Assembly (NCBI GenBank): GCA_944325625.1
Contig: CALVAP010000004.1
Location: forward strand, 124,001-188,000
Reading direction: 5' to 3'
Length of the DNA: 64,000 bases
DNA from: Candidatus Gastranaerophilales bacterium
Lineage (GTDB): Bacteria > Cyanobacteriota > Vampirovibrionia > Gastranaerophilales > Gastranaerophilaceae
The translations under genes and the position numbers were made by a program. The notes under the pieces are model-generated. The model did no database searches, had not been told where the DNA came from, and worked only from the letters and a program-made list of their open reading frames with translations. Shown piece by piece: positions 1 through 9,517 of the stretch (the first letter of the stretch is position 1; each line of letters begins with the position of its first letter).

Positions 1-1551
1 GCGATTACACGCGAAGTTGAAAGCTATGAAACGCTTGGCGCAGAAATAGAAAGTGCCCTTTCAGAACTAAATATCAATGCTAAGAATTGCGCCGCAACAA
101 TTTCTTTGCCGAATGTTCTTTTTGGTATAACAGAACTTCCTGAAATTCTTTCTGACGAAGAAATATCAAATGCACTAATTTCGGAAGTTGAAGATTCGTA
201 TATATTCAAACGTCAAGAACCTGCAATTAGCTGGTGTAAAATAAGCACGACAGAAAACACTTCAAAAATTGCCTATAGCGCATTGCAGACTTCTGTTTTG
301 AAGGAAATTAAGGAAATATGTTCCGGTTTGGGCATCACCCTGTTAGCTGTTCAAAATTCAATTTCTGAACTTCTTACCGGACTAAGTTTTTCCGAACTTA
401 CTTCTAAAGTTATTCCGACCGACAAGTCTGCATGGAATTTGCTTTTAATTTCCGGTACAAGTTATTCAATATTTAATTTTTTAGGTGACAAACTAAATAA
501 CTATTATGAAGAGCCCCTTGCGGTTAAATCTTTTACAGATGAGGAAGTATACGCAGCTGTTGGATCGATGGCATCTACTGCTCTTCAGAATTATCCGGCA
601 ACAAATCTTCTAATTATTTCCGAGACAGATGAAGTTTCCGCCGAAGTTATTTCTACAAAATTAAGTACAAACAGTATTCCTTTTTATATTGAGCAAAACA
701 AGTTCCAACAACAGCCCTCGTTAAAAGTAAGCCTTAATGTTTTACCGGGGTATATACCACAAATTACAATTGCTGCTGTTGGCGCATCTGTTAACCCTCA
801 CGAAAATAGGGCTATCAAATTTAATTACCTTGATTCTCTGGGCAGTTCTGCTGGAGCTGGAGATATCATCACTATTGGTGATAGTACTTTTGAAATCACC
901 AAAGACTTAGTTACAAAAATTACTATATATGCAATTGTGTTTGCTGCTGTGGTATTTGGTGGTACGTATTTTCTACTCAATACAGCAATAAGCAAGACAT
1001 CTAAAAAAATAAACCAACTTACTCAGGAAGAAACAAATCTTCAAAATGAATTAAAATCTTTTTCGGATAAACCCTCAACCGTTAATATTACAGGTACTAT
1101 TGAGAATATAACCAAATCTAACAGAAAAAAAATGCTGTATTACGATGCACTGTCCTATGGAATTCCTGAAAAACTTTGGATAGAATCATTTTACGCAGGT
1201 TCCGGAGATTCAATAGGTATAAATGGTGTGTCATTGAACAGCAACGATATAACAGCATTTTTAAAAGGCATAAGAGAAGTTGCCGGGGAATCGGAAGTTT
1301 CTGTTGTAAGGTTAACTGTTACTGGAAGTGATGATATTGTTGGAGGAAATGAACCTGAATTATACTCATTCACTCTTGCAAATCAAGCATATAAGGATAC
1401 AATGAATAATTCTGCAGTTAGCGGTGACAATAATAACAACACAAATCCAATACCAGCAAATCAATCGCAGCCAAATCAAAATTATGGAGGGAATAATATT
1501 CCTCCGGTAGATAATCCGTCAACCGTACCTCCGGTGATTCCGGCGGAATAA
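1..1551 (+). CDS. PilM-PilN fusion protein, type IV pilus inner-membrane platform (5' partial)
   Basis: The reading frame is open from base 1, so the N-terminus lies outside the window. The first ~280 codons look like the C-terminal half of a PilM-type actin-fold protein. A single hydrophobic segment follows at about bases 920-985, then a coiled region and a PilN-like periplasmic domain, with an Asn/Pro-rich tail. PilM and PilN are normally separate proteins that form the cytoplasmic ring and inner-membrane link of the type IV pilus; here they share one chain. A pilO-like gene follows 16 nt later. The family call rests on architecture and context rather than a strong motif. Confidence 0.7.
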   Translation, partial: AITREVESYETLGAEIESALSELNINAKNCAATISLPNVLFGITELPEILSDEEISNALISEVEDSYIFKRQEPAISWCKISTTENTSKIAYSALQTSVLKEIKEICSGLGITLLAVQNSISELLTGLSFSELTSKVIPTDKSAWNLLLISGTSYSIFNFLGDKLNNYYEEPLAVKSFTDEEVYAAVGSMASTALQNYPATNLLIISETDEVSAEVISTKLSTNSIPFYIEQNKFQQQPSLKVSLNVLPGYIPQITIAAVGASVNPHENRAIKFNYLDSLGSSAGAGDIITIGDSTFEITKDLVTKITIYAIVFAAVVFGGTYFLLNTAISKTSKKINQLTQEETNLQNELKSFSDKPSTVNITGTIENITKSNRKKMLYYDALSYGIPEKLWIESFYAGSGDSIGINGVSLNSNDITAFLKGIREVAGESEVSVVRLTVTGSDDIVGGNEPELYSFTLANQAYKDTMNNSAVSGDNNNNTNPIPANQSQPNQNYGGNNIPPVDNPSTVPPVIPAE

Positions 1552-1567
1552 TTAAGGAGATATAACC

Positions 1568-2134
1568 TTGGAAGCAATTCTTAAAAAATATATATTGTAC
1601 ATTTTTGTCATAATTCTTGCATTTGGTTTTGGATTATCAAAGACCATACCAATGGTTGGCAACTATTTTTCACTAAACAAAGATGTTAAATCTAAACAGA
1701 CTTCTATTGAAGATTTGAAAAAAAATGTTGAAATTGCCAGACAAAACAGCCAAAAACAAGAGGAGACAGAAGTTAAGCAAGAAAAACAAATATATGAACC
1801 TCAATTTAAGTCAACAGAGGTTATGGTTAATTTTAACGGCATGCTCGATACTATCTTAGAATTGGCAAAACAGTCCGGTTTGAAAATTAAATCTATAGAA
1901 TTTAAAGATATTCCTGAAAGTGATTTGATTAAACAAAACCACTCTGCTGAATATGACGCAACGTTACTTGTTACTCAAGTGATAGGTACATATACGGAAT
2001 TACAGAATTTCTTGAGAGAAATATACAGACATCAGTACTTAATAGGAGTTTACGACCTCAAGGTTGTTCCATATGAATTTGATAAGAAAATACTAATTAT
2101 TGATTTATCTTTATCCTTATACGCAAAAAAATAA
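1568..2134 (+). CDS. pilO: PilO-like type IV pilus assembly protein
   Basis: A 188-residue protein with one N-terminal membrane segment (about residues 8-30), a coiled coil (~40-75) and a small C-terminal alpha/beta domain. This is the standard layout of PilO, the periplasmic partner of PilN in the pilus alignment complex. The start is TTG, supported by AAGGAGA at 1554-1560 seven bases upstream; no ATG fits. It directly follows the PilM-PilN fusion and is probably cotranscribed with it. Sequence conservation in this family is low, so position and topology carry most of the weight. Confidence 0.7.
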   Translation: MEAILKKYILYIFVIILAFGFGLSKTIPMVGNYFSLNKDVKSKQTSIEDLKKNVEIARQNSQKQEETEVKQEKQIYEPQFKSTEVMVNFNGMLDTILELAKQSGLKIKSIEFKDIPESDLIKQNHSAEYDATLLVTQVIGTYTELQNFLREIYRHQYLIGVYDLKVVPYEFDKKILIIDLSLSLYAKK

Positions 2135-2187
2135 TGTTACTGTTCTCTTTTTTGAGGTAAAATATTACTCACAGAGGAGAGAATTTA

Positions 2188-3486
2188 ATGAATGAATTAA
2201 GAGATAAAGAAGAACAGTATAATGAATACCTTAAATATAAGAAACCTGAAAATCATAGAAGTACTTTTCAGAATTTGCTTTCGTTTATAGGAGTAGGAAT
2301 TGTAGGTTTCGTATGTGCATTTATGTTTTATAACGTTTTCGTCGGGCACCCCGCTGTAAATACGGAAGGAATTAGAAAGCTTTCATTCAAAGACAGATTT
2401 ATTAAAAAAGAGAAGAAGGGGTTTAATATACCATTTTTTAGTAAACGTCAAAACCTTCTTGTTTTGGGCGTAGATTCCAATGGTAGCGACACTGATAAAT
2501 TCAGAGGTACTCGCTCTGATACAATTTTGTTGATGAATATTGATCCTGCTTCGCACTCAATAAATGCAATTTCAATTCCACGAGACAGCAAGGTCTATCT
2601 CGCCGATGATCATGGAGTACAAAAAATTAATCACGCGCATGCAATAGGTGGAGTAGAACTAACAAAAAAGACAGTAGAAGATACATTGGGAGTTAAAGTT
2701 GACCGATATATTGTAATCAATACAGACGGAGTTAGAAAACTCGTTGATACGATAGGCGGGATACCAGTTTATGTTGAAAAACCGTTAAATTATGATGACT
2801 ACTCTGGAAAACTACATATTCACCTTGATAAAGGAGTTCATGTCCTCAATGGAATTGAAGCGGAAGGATTTCTTCGTTTCAGACATGATGGTCTTGGTGA
2901 CATTGGTAGGACATCGCGTCAACAATGGTTCTTAAAAAGCCTTCTTGATACAATTCAAAAACCATCTGTAATTCCGCAAATTCCTGAAGCTTTAAAAATT
3001 GCAATGACCTATATAAAAACAGATATGACTTTGTATGAGCTTTCGCATTTTGCGGCACTAATGCGGGATATAGATATGGATTCTGTTGAAGTTGCAACAC
3101 TTCCTGGAAAACCCTCCACCAAAGGTGTAATTAGCTATTGGATTTTAGACCCCGAGAAGACACAAGAGGTCATAGACAGACTTATATATCGTGTAAAACC
3201 TGAAAGTGCAGAAAAACTTTCTGTCGGAATTATGTACACAGGCAAAAAAGAAGATGCTGCTATGGAAGTTAAGGAAAGACTCGAAGAATTTGGCTATGAC
3301 GTTAACTGTCTTGGCAAAGGAAGATTACCGCATCCACAAATTATTGCACATAAACAAACCGTTAGCTCTGATATCATCTCAAAGTTAAAACGCAAAATAC
3401 CGGAAATTAGAAATATGCAGTTTGTTTATGACCCCAACAAGCAATACTGCCAACAAAGTGATTTTACTATTATTTTATCCGAATAA
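2188..3486 (+). CDS. LytR-CpsA-Psr (LCP) family protein with LytR_C domain
   Basis: A 432-residue membrane-anchored protein. It has a short cytoplasmic N-terminus, a transmembrane helix near residues 30-50, then an LCP catalytic domain with the characteristic GTRSDT and IPRDS motifs and a later RFRHD segment. The last ~90 residues match a LytR_C-type domain. LCP enzymes move polyprenyl-phosphate-linked glycans onto peptidoglycan outside the membrane. AGAGGAGAG lies just before the ATG. The gene sits between pilO and a nitroreductase gene with only 9 nt to the latter. The acceptor and donor polymers cannot be told from sequence. Confidence 0.85.
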   Translation: MNELRDKEEQYNEYLKYKKPENHRSTFQNLLSFIGVGIVGFVCAFMFYNVFVGHPAVNTEGIRKLSFKDRFIKKEKKGFNIPFFSKRQNLLVLGVDSNGSDTDKFRGTRSDTILLMNIDPASHSINAISIPRDSKVYLADDHGVQKINHAHAIGGVELTKKTVEDTLGVKVDRYIVINTDGVRKLVDTIGGIPVYVEKPLNYDDYSGKLHIHLDKGVHVLNGIEAEGFLRFRHDGLGDIGRTSRQQWFLKSLLDTIQKPSVIPQIPEALKIAMTYIKTDMTLYELSHFAALMRDIDMDSVEVATLPGKPSTKGVISYWILDPEKTQEVIDRLIYRVKPESAEKLSVGIMYTGKKEDAAMEVKERLEEFGYDVNCLGKGRLPHPQIIAHKQTVSSDIISKLKRKIPEIRNMQFVYDPNKQYCQQSDFTIILSE

Positions 3487-3495
3487 GGAGGCATC

Positions 3496-4149
3496 ATGAT
3501 TAAAGAAATTATTGAACGTTCTAGTATCCGTAGTTATACTGATAAAAAAATATCTGACAGTGATATTAAAACAATTCTCGAAGCAGGGAGGCTTGCTCCT
3601 TCGTGGATGAATGTTCAACCTTGGCATTTTATAAGCGTCAGCGATGAACAAACAAAAGATCTTCTTTGTAAACTATCCTTCGGACAAAATCAAGTAAGAA
3701 CAGCTTCTCATGTAATTCTTTGCCTTGCTGATACTACCGCTTGGGATGACAATAAATTTAGAAAAATATTACAAGCAAAAGGTTCCACCGAAGAACAAAT
3801 TAACGCAATTATTCAAAATCCAACATTATATCCTAAACTCAAGGGTGATGAAAGAGTTTTGCTAAGAACAGCCGAACAATGCACATATGCTATGGCATAT
3901 ATGGGACTTCAGGCGCAAAACCTCGGTATTTCTTCTTGTGTAATTGGTGCTTTGGGTAACGAGTTTACAGAAAGTAATCAAGATCTGTACCTTGAAATAA
4001 GAAAAAAACTCAACATTCCAGAAAAAGTTTATCTAATGGCTATGCTTACGTTAGGTTATAACGCCAAACCGGAACTTCAAATGAAAAAACTAAGAAAACC
4101 CTTTGATGAAGTAGTTTCTTACGAAACCTACGGTCAAAAATTCAACTAA
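3496..4149 (+). CDS. nitroreductase family FMN oxidoreductase
   Basis: A 217-residue protein of the FMN-dependent nitroreductase fold. The N-terminal SSIRSYTDKKI and LAPSWMNVQPWHF segments are the usual phosphate- and flavin-binding signature. Cofactor is probably FMN with NAD(P)H as donor; the natural substrate is not predictable. AAGGAGG at 3485-3491 precedes the ATG. It follows the LCP gene by 9 nt and may share its transcript. It ends convergently two bases from the next gene. Confidence 0.85.
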   Translation: MIKEIIERSSIRSYTDKKISDSDIKTILEAGRLAPSWMNVQPWHFISVSDEQTKDLLCKLSFGQNQVRTASHVILCLADTTAWDDNKFRKILQAKGSTEEQINAIIQNPTLYPKLKGDERVLLRTAEQCTYAMAYMGLQAQNLGISSCVIGALGNEFTESNQDLYLEIRKKLNIPEKVYLMAMLTLGYNAKPELQMKKLRKPFDEVVSYETYGQKFN

Positions 4150-4151
4150 CC

Positions 4152-5609
4152 TTAAGCTACCCGTTGTGATTGCTGTGATTGCTGTGATGTTCTGTATTGA
4201 TTTAAAACTTCAACCCAGCCGTCTATGATTTGTACGTCATTTTTCAATGCTTCGTTTGGTAATCCTGCATGGTGGATTTTCGGTAACAATTCTTTTACCG
4301 AGAATCTGACCGGGGCATCTTTCATATCGTCTGTATCGTTACATACAAACACTTCATTTCCTCTTTTATCTTTTTCAATACCGATAATTGTAATTTCATG
4401 CCCGTTAACAACTCGATTGTTGGCATCTGTATGCGTATAGCCTACTATTACATTTTCACCCAACTTAAGTGCCTCTTTTATGTGCTTCAATGTGTCTTCA
4501 TGCGGGCATTCATATCCGATTATTTTTCCGGTTTCATCAAGGATTTGATATGTCACAGAGATTTTGTTCTTCCCTTCTGCTATAACTTCTGCAAGATTTT
4601 TTTCTATATCCGTAAGCCCCCTGTTATCAGGATTAAAAGAACCTGTCCGAATATCTGTTATGGCATTATAGGTATGTTGTGAACCAATATTCATAAAAGT
4701 AGACTGCATCAAAACATCAATCGGACTTCTTTCCCCCGGGTCACGATAGGCATCTGTTGCCTGTATTCTGGCCCGAACTATAGCATTCCTATCCGGATGC
4801 ATTTCTACTGTAACATTATCCCAATCCGACTGTTTATGCGGGACTTTGAACTGTTCTAACAACCACATTGCGTCTACTGCACCGGGAGCTATATCCGAGA
4901 GTTTTATGTCTTTTTTTACACTTACTTTTTCTGAACTCAATCCCTCTGCCATTCTGGCATATTCCGCAGGGGTTTTATAGGCGAGATTAAACTGAATACT
5001 CGCAGCGACACAAGAGCTTGATACAACATCAAGCATTTGTTTGGTAATTGGCTGGTATTTTGGCATGCTTCCAGTTTGTCTTATAGCATCAAGATAGTTG
5101 GTGTAATTCGTTTCTTTTGTTGCGTAATTTTGTTGATTTGCCAGTATTTCTCTTGCGATAGGTTCAGGTATATCTCCAAATTTTTGTGTTATCGCAAAAG
5201 GATTATCCAATGCTGTCACAACATCATTCAATATTGATTTCGAATCCAACCCTTTTACTCTTTTTTCCGTAACTATTTTGTACAAATTATCAAGTGTAGT
5301 GGACTTATCGTTGGAATCATTGCTTAGCAACCTTCCTGACTTCAATAACATATTTAGTTTTGCTCTGGCCTTAGAGTCCAATTTGCCTGATACTTCGGCA
5401 AACTTCTTCTGCTCTTCAGCCGTTCTAAGCGTTGTGTTTATCCCCACCGCCTGAGTATTTCCAAATGAAACTGCTCCTTGCGTACCTTTTATTCCATTTA
5501 ATTCTCTCAAGGTCGAATTAGAAGCACAGTTATTTTTTAGCACACCAACAGGTGTCTTTCCCCTAACATCTGATATATTACTATTAAAATTGTTTATACT
5601 GCCTATCAA
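4152..5609 (-). CDS. unknown protein, possible papain-fold cysteine protease
   Basis: 485 residues with no confident family. There is no signal peptide or membrane segment. The N-terminal ~60 residues are Asn/Ser-rich and hold a VSFGN motif (47-51). The second half holds SSSCVAAS (Cys200), GHEITIIG (His404) and VCNDTDD (Asn424/Asp425). The order Cys, then His in a beta strand, then Asn/Asp after a turn is that of clan CA (papain-like) peptidases. The tail is Gln/Ser-rich. The start used is TTG at 5609 with only a weak upstream AGG; a downstream start is possible. Function is inferred from the motif order alone. Confidence 0.5.
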   Translation of the reverse strand: MIGSINNFNSNISDVRGKTPVGVLKNNCASNSTLRELNGIKGTQGAVSFGNTQAVGINTTLRTAEEQKKFAEVSGKLDSKARAKLNMLLKSGRLLSNDSNDKSTTLDNLYKIVTEKRVKGLDSKSILNDVVTALDNPFAITQKFGDIPEPIAREILANQQNYATKETNYTNYLDAIRQTGSMPKYQPITKQMLDVVSSSCVAASIQFNLAYKTPAEYARMAEGLSSEKVSVKKDIKLSDIAPGAVDAMWLLEQFKVPHKQSDWDNVTVEMHPDRNAIVRARIQATDAYRDPGERSPIDVLMQSTFMNIGSQHTYNAITDIRTGSFNPDNRGLTDIEKNLAEVIAEGKNKISVTYQILDETGKIIGYECPHEDTLKHIKEALKLGENVIVGYTHTDANNRVVNGHEITIIGIEKDKRGNEVFVCNDTDDMKDAPVRFSVKELLPKIHHAGLPNEALKNDVQIIDGWVEVLNQYRTSQQSQQSQRVA

Positions 5610-5732
5610 CTTACGCCTGCGCTATCATTAAACCCTTACCTATATTTTAATAAAACTACAAATATTTTAAAATTTGCTTATTTTGCGCTATATTTAAATT
5701 ATTATTTACATTTATTTAACAAAGGACCCGAC

Positions 5733-6728
5733 TTGCTTCAAGAAAAGCTAAAAATAAAACCAATGAATATTCAGGAACTGACACTTGCAGTTGACAGACT
5801 CACCCGACTTAAGTTCCCAGAAATAAAATATAACCGAGTCTTTAGAGAAATTATTTCCAAACACCTGCTTTCTCCCAAAATCAGTTTTAAAGAATACGAT
5901 AAGCTCAATGAAGAAAAAATATGCTCTCTTATAGAAATGATTTTTGATTATTCATTGGAGTTTCAGAACAAAAAGTGCCCGTATTTGCTATACAAAAGAG
6001 TTGTAGAACTCGATTGCAAAACTTTTCTAATCAACGAGCAAACTAAAAAATTAATGCAAGCCAAAATTCCATATGAAACAATTATAGAGCTTAACCAAGA
6101 CAAAAAATTGCCACAGAACTTAGAATTTCTAAGACAATTTTCAATCACCAACCTAACACCTGAAAAAATAAGAAATAAGTTCAAAACAAAATTTCCAATC
6201 GAAAAACTCGTCCTTGCTGAAGGAATTACAGAAGAAATTCTCCTACCAAAGTTTGCCAAAATCCTTAACTACGACTTTGACGAAAATGGTATTGCAATAA
6301 TACCCGCAGGCGGGAAAAATCAAGTGGCTAAAGATTACCTTGAATTTGTAAATAGAGTTAATGTTCCAATAATTGTGCTGCTCGATGCCGATGCAAAACC
6401 CGTTGCACAAACAATTTCAAGTAAATTAAGAAGCATCGACAAACTGATTTTAATTGAAAAAGGTGAATTTGAAGATATCCTACCAGCCGAACTTATTGAA
6501 AAAGCCATAAATAACAAGTTTCTTAACCTTTTTAAGCTTTCTGACACAGATTTGCAACCACATACCAATAGAGTTAAAAATCTGGAAGAGATTTATCGAA
6601 TAAACGGACTTGGAGAATTTAAAAAAGCAGAATTTGCTCATGATATAGACTGCGTTTTGAGTCTGCAAAACAAAAATCACGTTTCTGAAGAAATAAAAAG
6701 CATCATAGAAGAAATTAAAACCGCCTGA
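5733..6728 (+). CDS. stand-alone OLD-type TOPRIM domain protein
   Basis: A 331-residue protein. An all-helical N-terminal ~150 residues precede a TOPRIM-like domain: LAEGITEE (conserved Glu) at about 163-170, LLDADA (DxD) near 217-222, and a following GEFEDI segment. This resembles the TOPRIM of OLD-family nucleases, but the ABC-type ATPase domain that normally precedes it is absent, and no separate ATPase gene is adjacent. TTG at 5733 is favoured by AAAGGA at 5721-5726; ATG at 5763 is the alternative. It probably acts on nucleic acid in a metal-dependent way, but substrate and partner are unknown. Confidence 0.6.
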   Translation: MLQEKLKIKPMNIQELTLAVDRLTRLKFPEIKYNRVFREIISKHLLSPKISFKEYDKLNEEKICSLIEMIFDYSLEFQNKKCPYLLYKRVVELDCKTFLINEQTKKLMQAKIPYETIIELNQDKKLPQNLEFLRQFSITNLTPEKIRNKFKTKFPIEKLVLAEGITEEILLPKFAKILNYDFDENGIAIIPAGGKNQVAKDYLEFVNRVNVPIIVLLDADAKPVAQTISSKLRSIDKLILIEKGEFEDILPAELIEKAINNKFLNLFKLSDTDLQPHTNRVKNLEEIYRINGLGEFKKAEFAHDIDCVLSLQNKNHVSEEIKSIIEEIKTA

Positions 6729-6747
6729 ACTAATCATCCTCTCAATG

Positions 6748-8604
6748 CTAAATCTTCGTAACCAGTGAAGGAGCAATTTGAATAAATGTTCTCACCATTT
6801 CTTTTTCCCACTGTATACCGGCACCAAGTCTTAGAATTTCACAAGCTTTTTCTACACCCAAACCTTTTCTATATGGTCTATCACTTACAAGCGCATGGAA
6901 CGCATCGGCTATAGACACAATTCTTGCAGTATAAGGAATTTCTTCACCTTTGAGTTTGTCCGGATATCCCGTACCGTCCCAGTGCTCATGGTGATGTTTT
7001 ACCATTGGAATAAGGTCATGCAACGCCTTATTAGGCATAAGAACCTTCTCTGCTCCTATTGTCGGGTGCTGCTTCATAATCGCCCATTCTTCATCACTCA
7101 ATTTTGTAGGCTTTCTCAACACATTCTCCGGTATTCCGATTTTTCCCACATCATGAAGCATTGCGCCCAGTTTTATTCGCTCAACTTCTTTTTCGGGTAA
7201 ATTCAACGCCCTTGCCAATGCCTCCGAATACCTCGACACCGACGCTGAGTGGTCTTTTGTGTATTCATCTTTTGCATCTATTGCTGTTGCCAAAGATGTT
7301 ACCATATCTATTAAGTGACTTTGGTTGATTATCTCTTCATTATTAAATTTATTGACAAGTTCTTCCTCAAAGTTTACACCAATAGAGGCATGCCTTTTTG
7401 TAAGTACCGAAGCAAAAGAGCTTAGTGCCATATCATCCCAAAAATCAAAGTCCTGAGAAGATACTATCGTCGATATTCCGTTTTGATATCCTTTACTCTT
7501 AGAAATATACATTGCCTGCTCTGCAAGTATTAGCAATTTGTCTTGCTCCAATGCAGATTGAGGATATGTAGCTATCCCAACTGATACTTTCACCGGTCCT
7601 ACATCATCCACCAAACAGCAAGAAAGTGAATACGTCAAATATTCCCCAAGATACTTCGCATCCTCAGTACTAGTATCAGGAAGAATTACTGCTATTTCAT
7701 CTCCACCGTATCTGCCTGCTATATCATTTGCTCTAATATTTTGTTTTATCTTCTCTGCGACAAGTTTTATTATTTCATCACCTTTGCTGTGTCCCAACTC
7801 TTTGTTAATTGTTGATATGTTATTCACGTCAAATATCAATATTGAAAGCTCTTGTGATGCTTTATCCGCCTTATCTAATTCTTTTGATAAATACTCTTGA
7901 AATGCTCTGTGATTGTATAAACCTGTTAGTGTATCTTCATTACAATTTAATGACACCTGCTCAGAGAGCTCCTTATTATGTATAAACATTGCAAGATAAG
8001 ACGACATTAACTCATACAAAGGAGTATTTTCTTCGAACTCATTATCACCAACAATAAATACCCCAAATACCTCATTTTGCGCAAACATCGGTATAACAAC
8101 ACATCTGGAATTCGGTAAATATGGAATATTTAAAAACTTATTACTGTCCAAAAACTTGGTTTGATTTGACTCCAATGCCTCAATAACAGGATTTTCCGTA
8201 TTTGACTTAAAAACCTTTGTAGAATATGTTGAACCGATTTTATCTATCAATTTAAGATTTATACACTTTGACTGCTTGTTAAAATATCCCAAAGCGGTAA
8301 AATACGTGTTTAGTTTGTTTGTAAATATATTGTGCATTGAATAGAACAACTCATTGGCGTTAACTTTAGATTTTAGAGAGTCGTTCAATATGGCTATCAG
8401 CTCTTCATAATCAACGGCTGCAGAAGGCTTTTGCAGGTAATTGTTGTAACCTGAATATAACCTATTAGAAACCGTCTTTGAGGGGGTAATCGCATTCATT
8501 CTTGCAATCTTCCCCGAACCCGAAAGCGGATTTGATGACCAACTATTCTGCGATGAAAGTTCTTTTTTATTATTTTCTTTGGTTATTTGCTTGTCGGAAT
8601 CCAC
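6748..8604 (-). CDS. GAF-GGDEF-HD-GYP protein, c-di-GMP turnover
   Basis: 618 residues in three parts: a GAF-like sensor (~75-215), a GGDEF diguanylate cyclase domain (~225-385) and an HD-GYP phosphodiesterase domain (~430-610). The cyclase active site reads GGDEI, and an RxxD inhibitory site (RAND) lies exactly five residues before it. The phosphodiesterase half keeps HDVGKIGIP and HHEHWDGTGYP. Both synthesis and breakdown of c-di-GMP are therefore possible from one soluble protein. The start is GTG at 8604 after an AAGGGCG-like site. c-di-GMP could plausibly control the pilus and surface genes nearby. Confidence 0.9.
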   Translation of the reverse strand: MDSDKQITKENNKKELSSQNSWSSNPLSGSGKIARMNAITPSKTVSNRLYSGYNNYLQKPSAAVDYEELIAILNDSLKSKVNANELFYSMHNIFTNKLNTYFTALGYFNKQSKCINLKLIDKIGSTYSTKVFKSNTENPVIEALESNQTKFLDSNKFLNIPYLPNSRCVVIPMFAQNEVFGVFIVGDNEFEENTPLYELMSSYLAMFIHNKELSEQVSLNCNEDTLTGLYNHRAFQEYLSKELDKADKASQELSILIFDVNNISTINKELGHSKGDEIIKLVAEKIKQNIRANDIAGRYGGDEIAVILPDTSTEDAKYLGEYLTYSLSCCLVDDVGPVKVSVGIATYPQSALEQDKLLILAEQAMYISKSKGYQNGISTIVSSQDFDFWDDMALSSFASVLTKRHASIGVNFEEELVNKFNNEEIINQSHLIDMVTSLATAIDAKDEYTKDHSASVSRYSEALARALNLPEKEVERIKLGAMLHDVGKIGIPENVLRKPTKLSDEEWAIMKQHPTIGAEKVLMPNKALHDLIPMVKHHHEHWDGTGYPDKLKGEEIPYTARIVSIADAFHALVSDRPYRKGLGVEKACEILRLGAGIQWEKEMVRTFIQIAPSLVTKI

Positions 8605-8812
8605 AATCGCCCTTTTTTAAACCTACTGTTTTCTATTTGTTGATTATATAAAGCCTATCAACCAAAAAATTTGACACTGCTCAAAAATATTTTAACCTTA
8701 ATTTTGCTGTATTTACTTTGTGCAAAGTTTTTCCGAATTTTTAAGTTTTTTTAAGCTGCTACCCTACACTACAAAAATACAACTTTTTCTAACATAACGC
8801 AATAGTCAAAAA

Positions 8813-9427
8813 TTATTTTGAATGAAAATTTAACAATTTAAACCCGCGCTTGCGAGTTTCGGTTTTTATATCCGGCAACTCCCAACATTCATAACAACGA
8901 GCTTCATAGGTTTCATCTCCACCTATCATAATCAGCGGAGAGGTCTTATCTGCCGGTTTACCGTTAATTAGTCTTTGTGTCCTTGTTGCTGTTTCGCTAC
9001 CGCACTTTAAACATATTGCGCAAAGCTTATCTACCTTATCTGCCATACATAACAATTCAGGCATATATCCAAAGGGATCTCCTTTAAAATCCAAATCCAA
9101 TCCCGAACCTATTACCTTTTTACCTTGCATTATAAGTTTTTTAATTACAGATATTATCCCCTCATCAAAGAATTGAAGTTCATCTATTGCTACGATATCA
9201 TCGTTTTCTTCTACGGCATGCAAAATATCGTAAGAAGATTCTACCTTAATAGCTTCGAGCCAAAGTCCGTTTCTAGATTCTATATAATCTCCCTTTGCCC
9301 TGGTATCGAGTGATGGAGTAATAACCTTAACTCTTTTTTTTGCAAGTATCGAACGGCGTATTCTTCTCAGCAGTTCTTCTGTTTTTCCACAGCCCATTGG
9401 ACCTGTTATCATTTCAAATCTATACAC
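8813..9427 (-). CDS. tdk: thymidine kinase
   Basis: 204 residues. The Walker A loop GPMGCGKT opens the protein, followed by a DELQFFDE segment (Walker B and catalytic Glu region) and two Cys pairs near the C-terminus typical of the zinc lasso of type II thymidine kinases. It phosphorylates thymidine with ATP for dTTP salvage. Length and motif order are normal. The gene lies between the c-di-GMP gene and the transglycosylase gene on the same strand, with gaps at both sides, so it is probably its own unit. Confidence 0.95.
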   Translation of the reverse strand: MYRFEMITGPMGCGKTEELLRRIRRSILAKKRVKVITPSLDTRAKGDYIESRNGLWLEAIKVESSYDILHAVEENDDIVAIDELQFFDEGIISVIKKLIMQGKKVIGSGLDLDFKGDPFGYMPELLCMADKVDKLCAICLKCGSETATRTQRLINGKPADKTSPLIMIGGDETYEARCYECWELPDIKTETRKRGFKLLNFHSK

Positions 9428-9517
9428 GGCTTATTCCTTTTTTCCCTTCCCAATATTATTTAATCAATTTTTTTCACAATCGTCCATACAATTTACGTAT
9501 GAATTATTCCCCAATCT

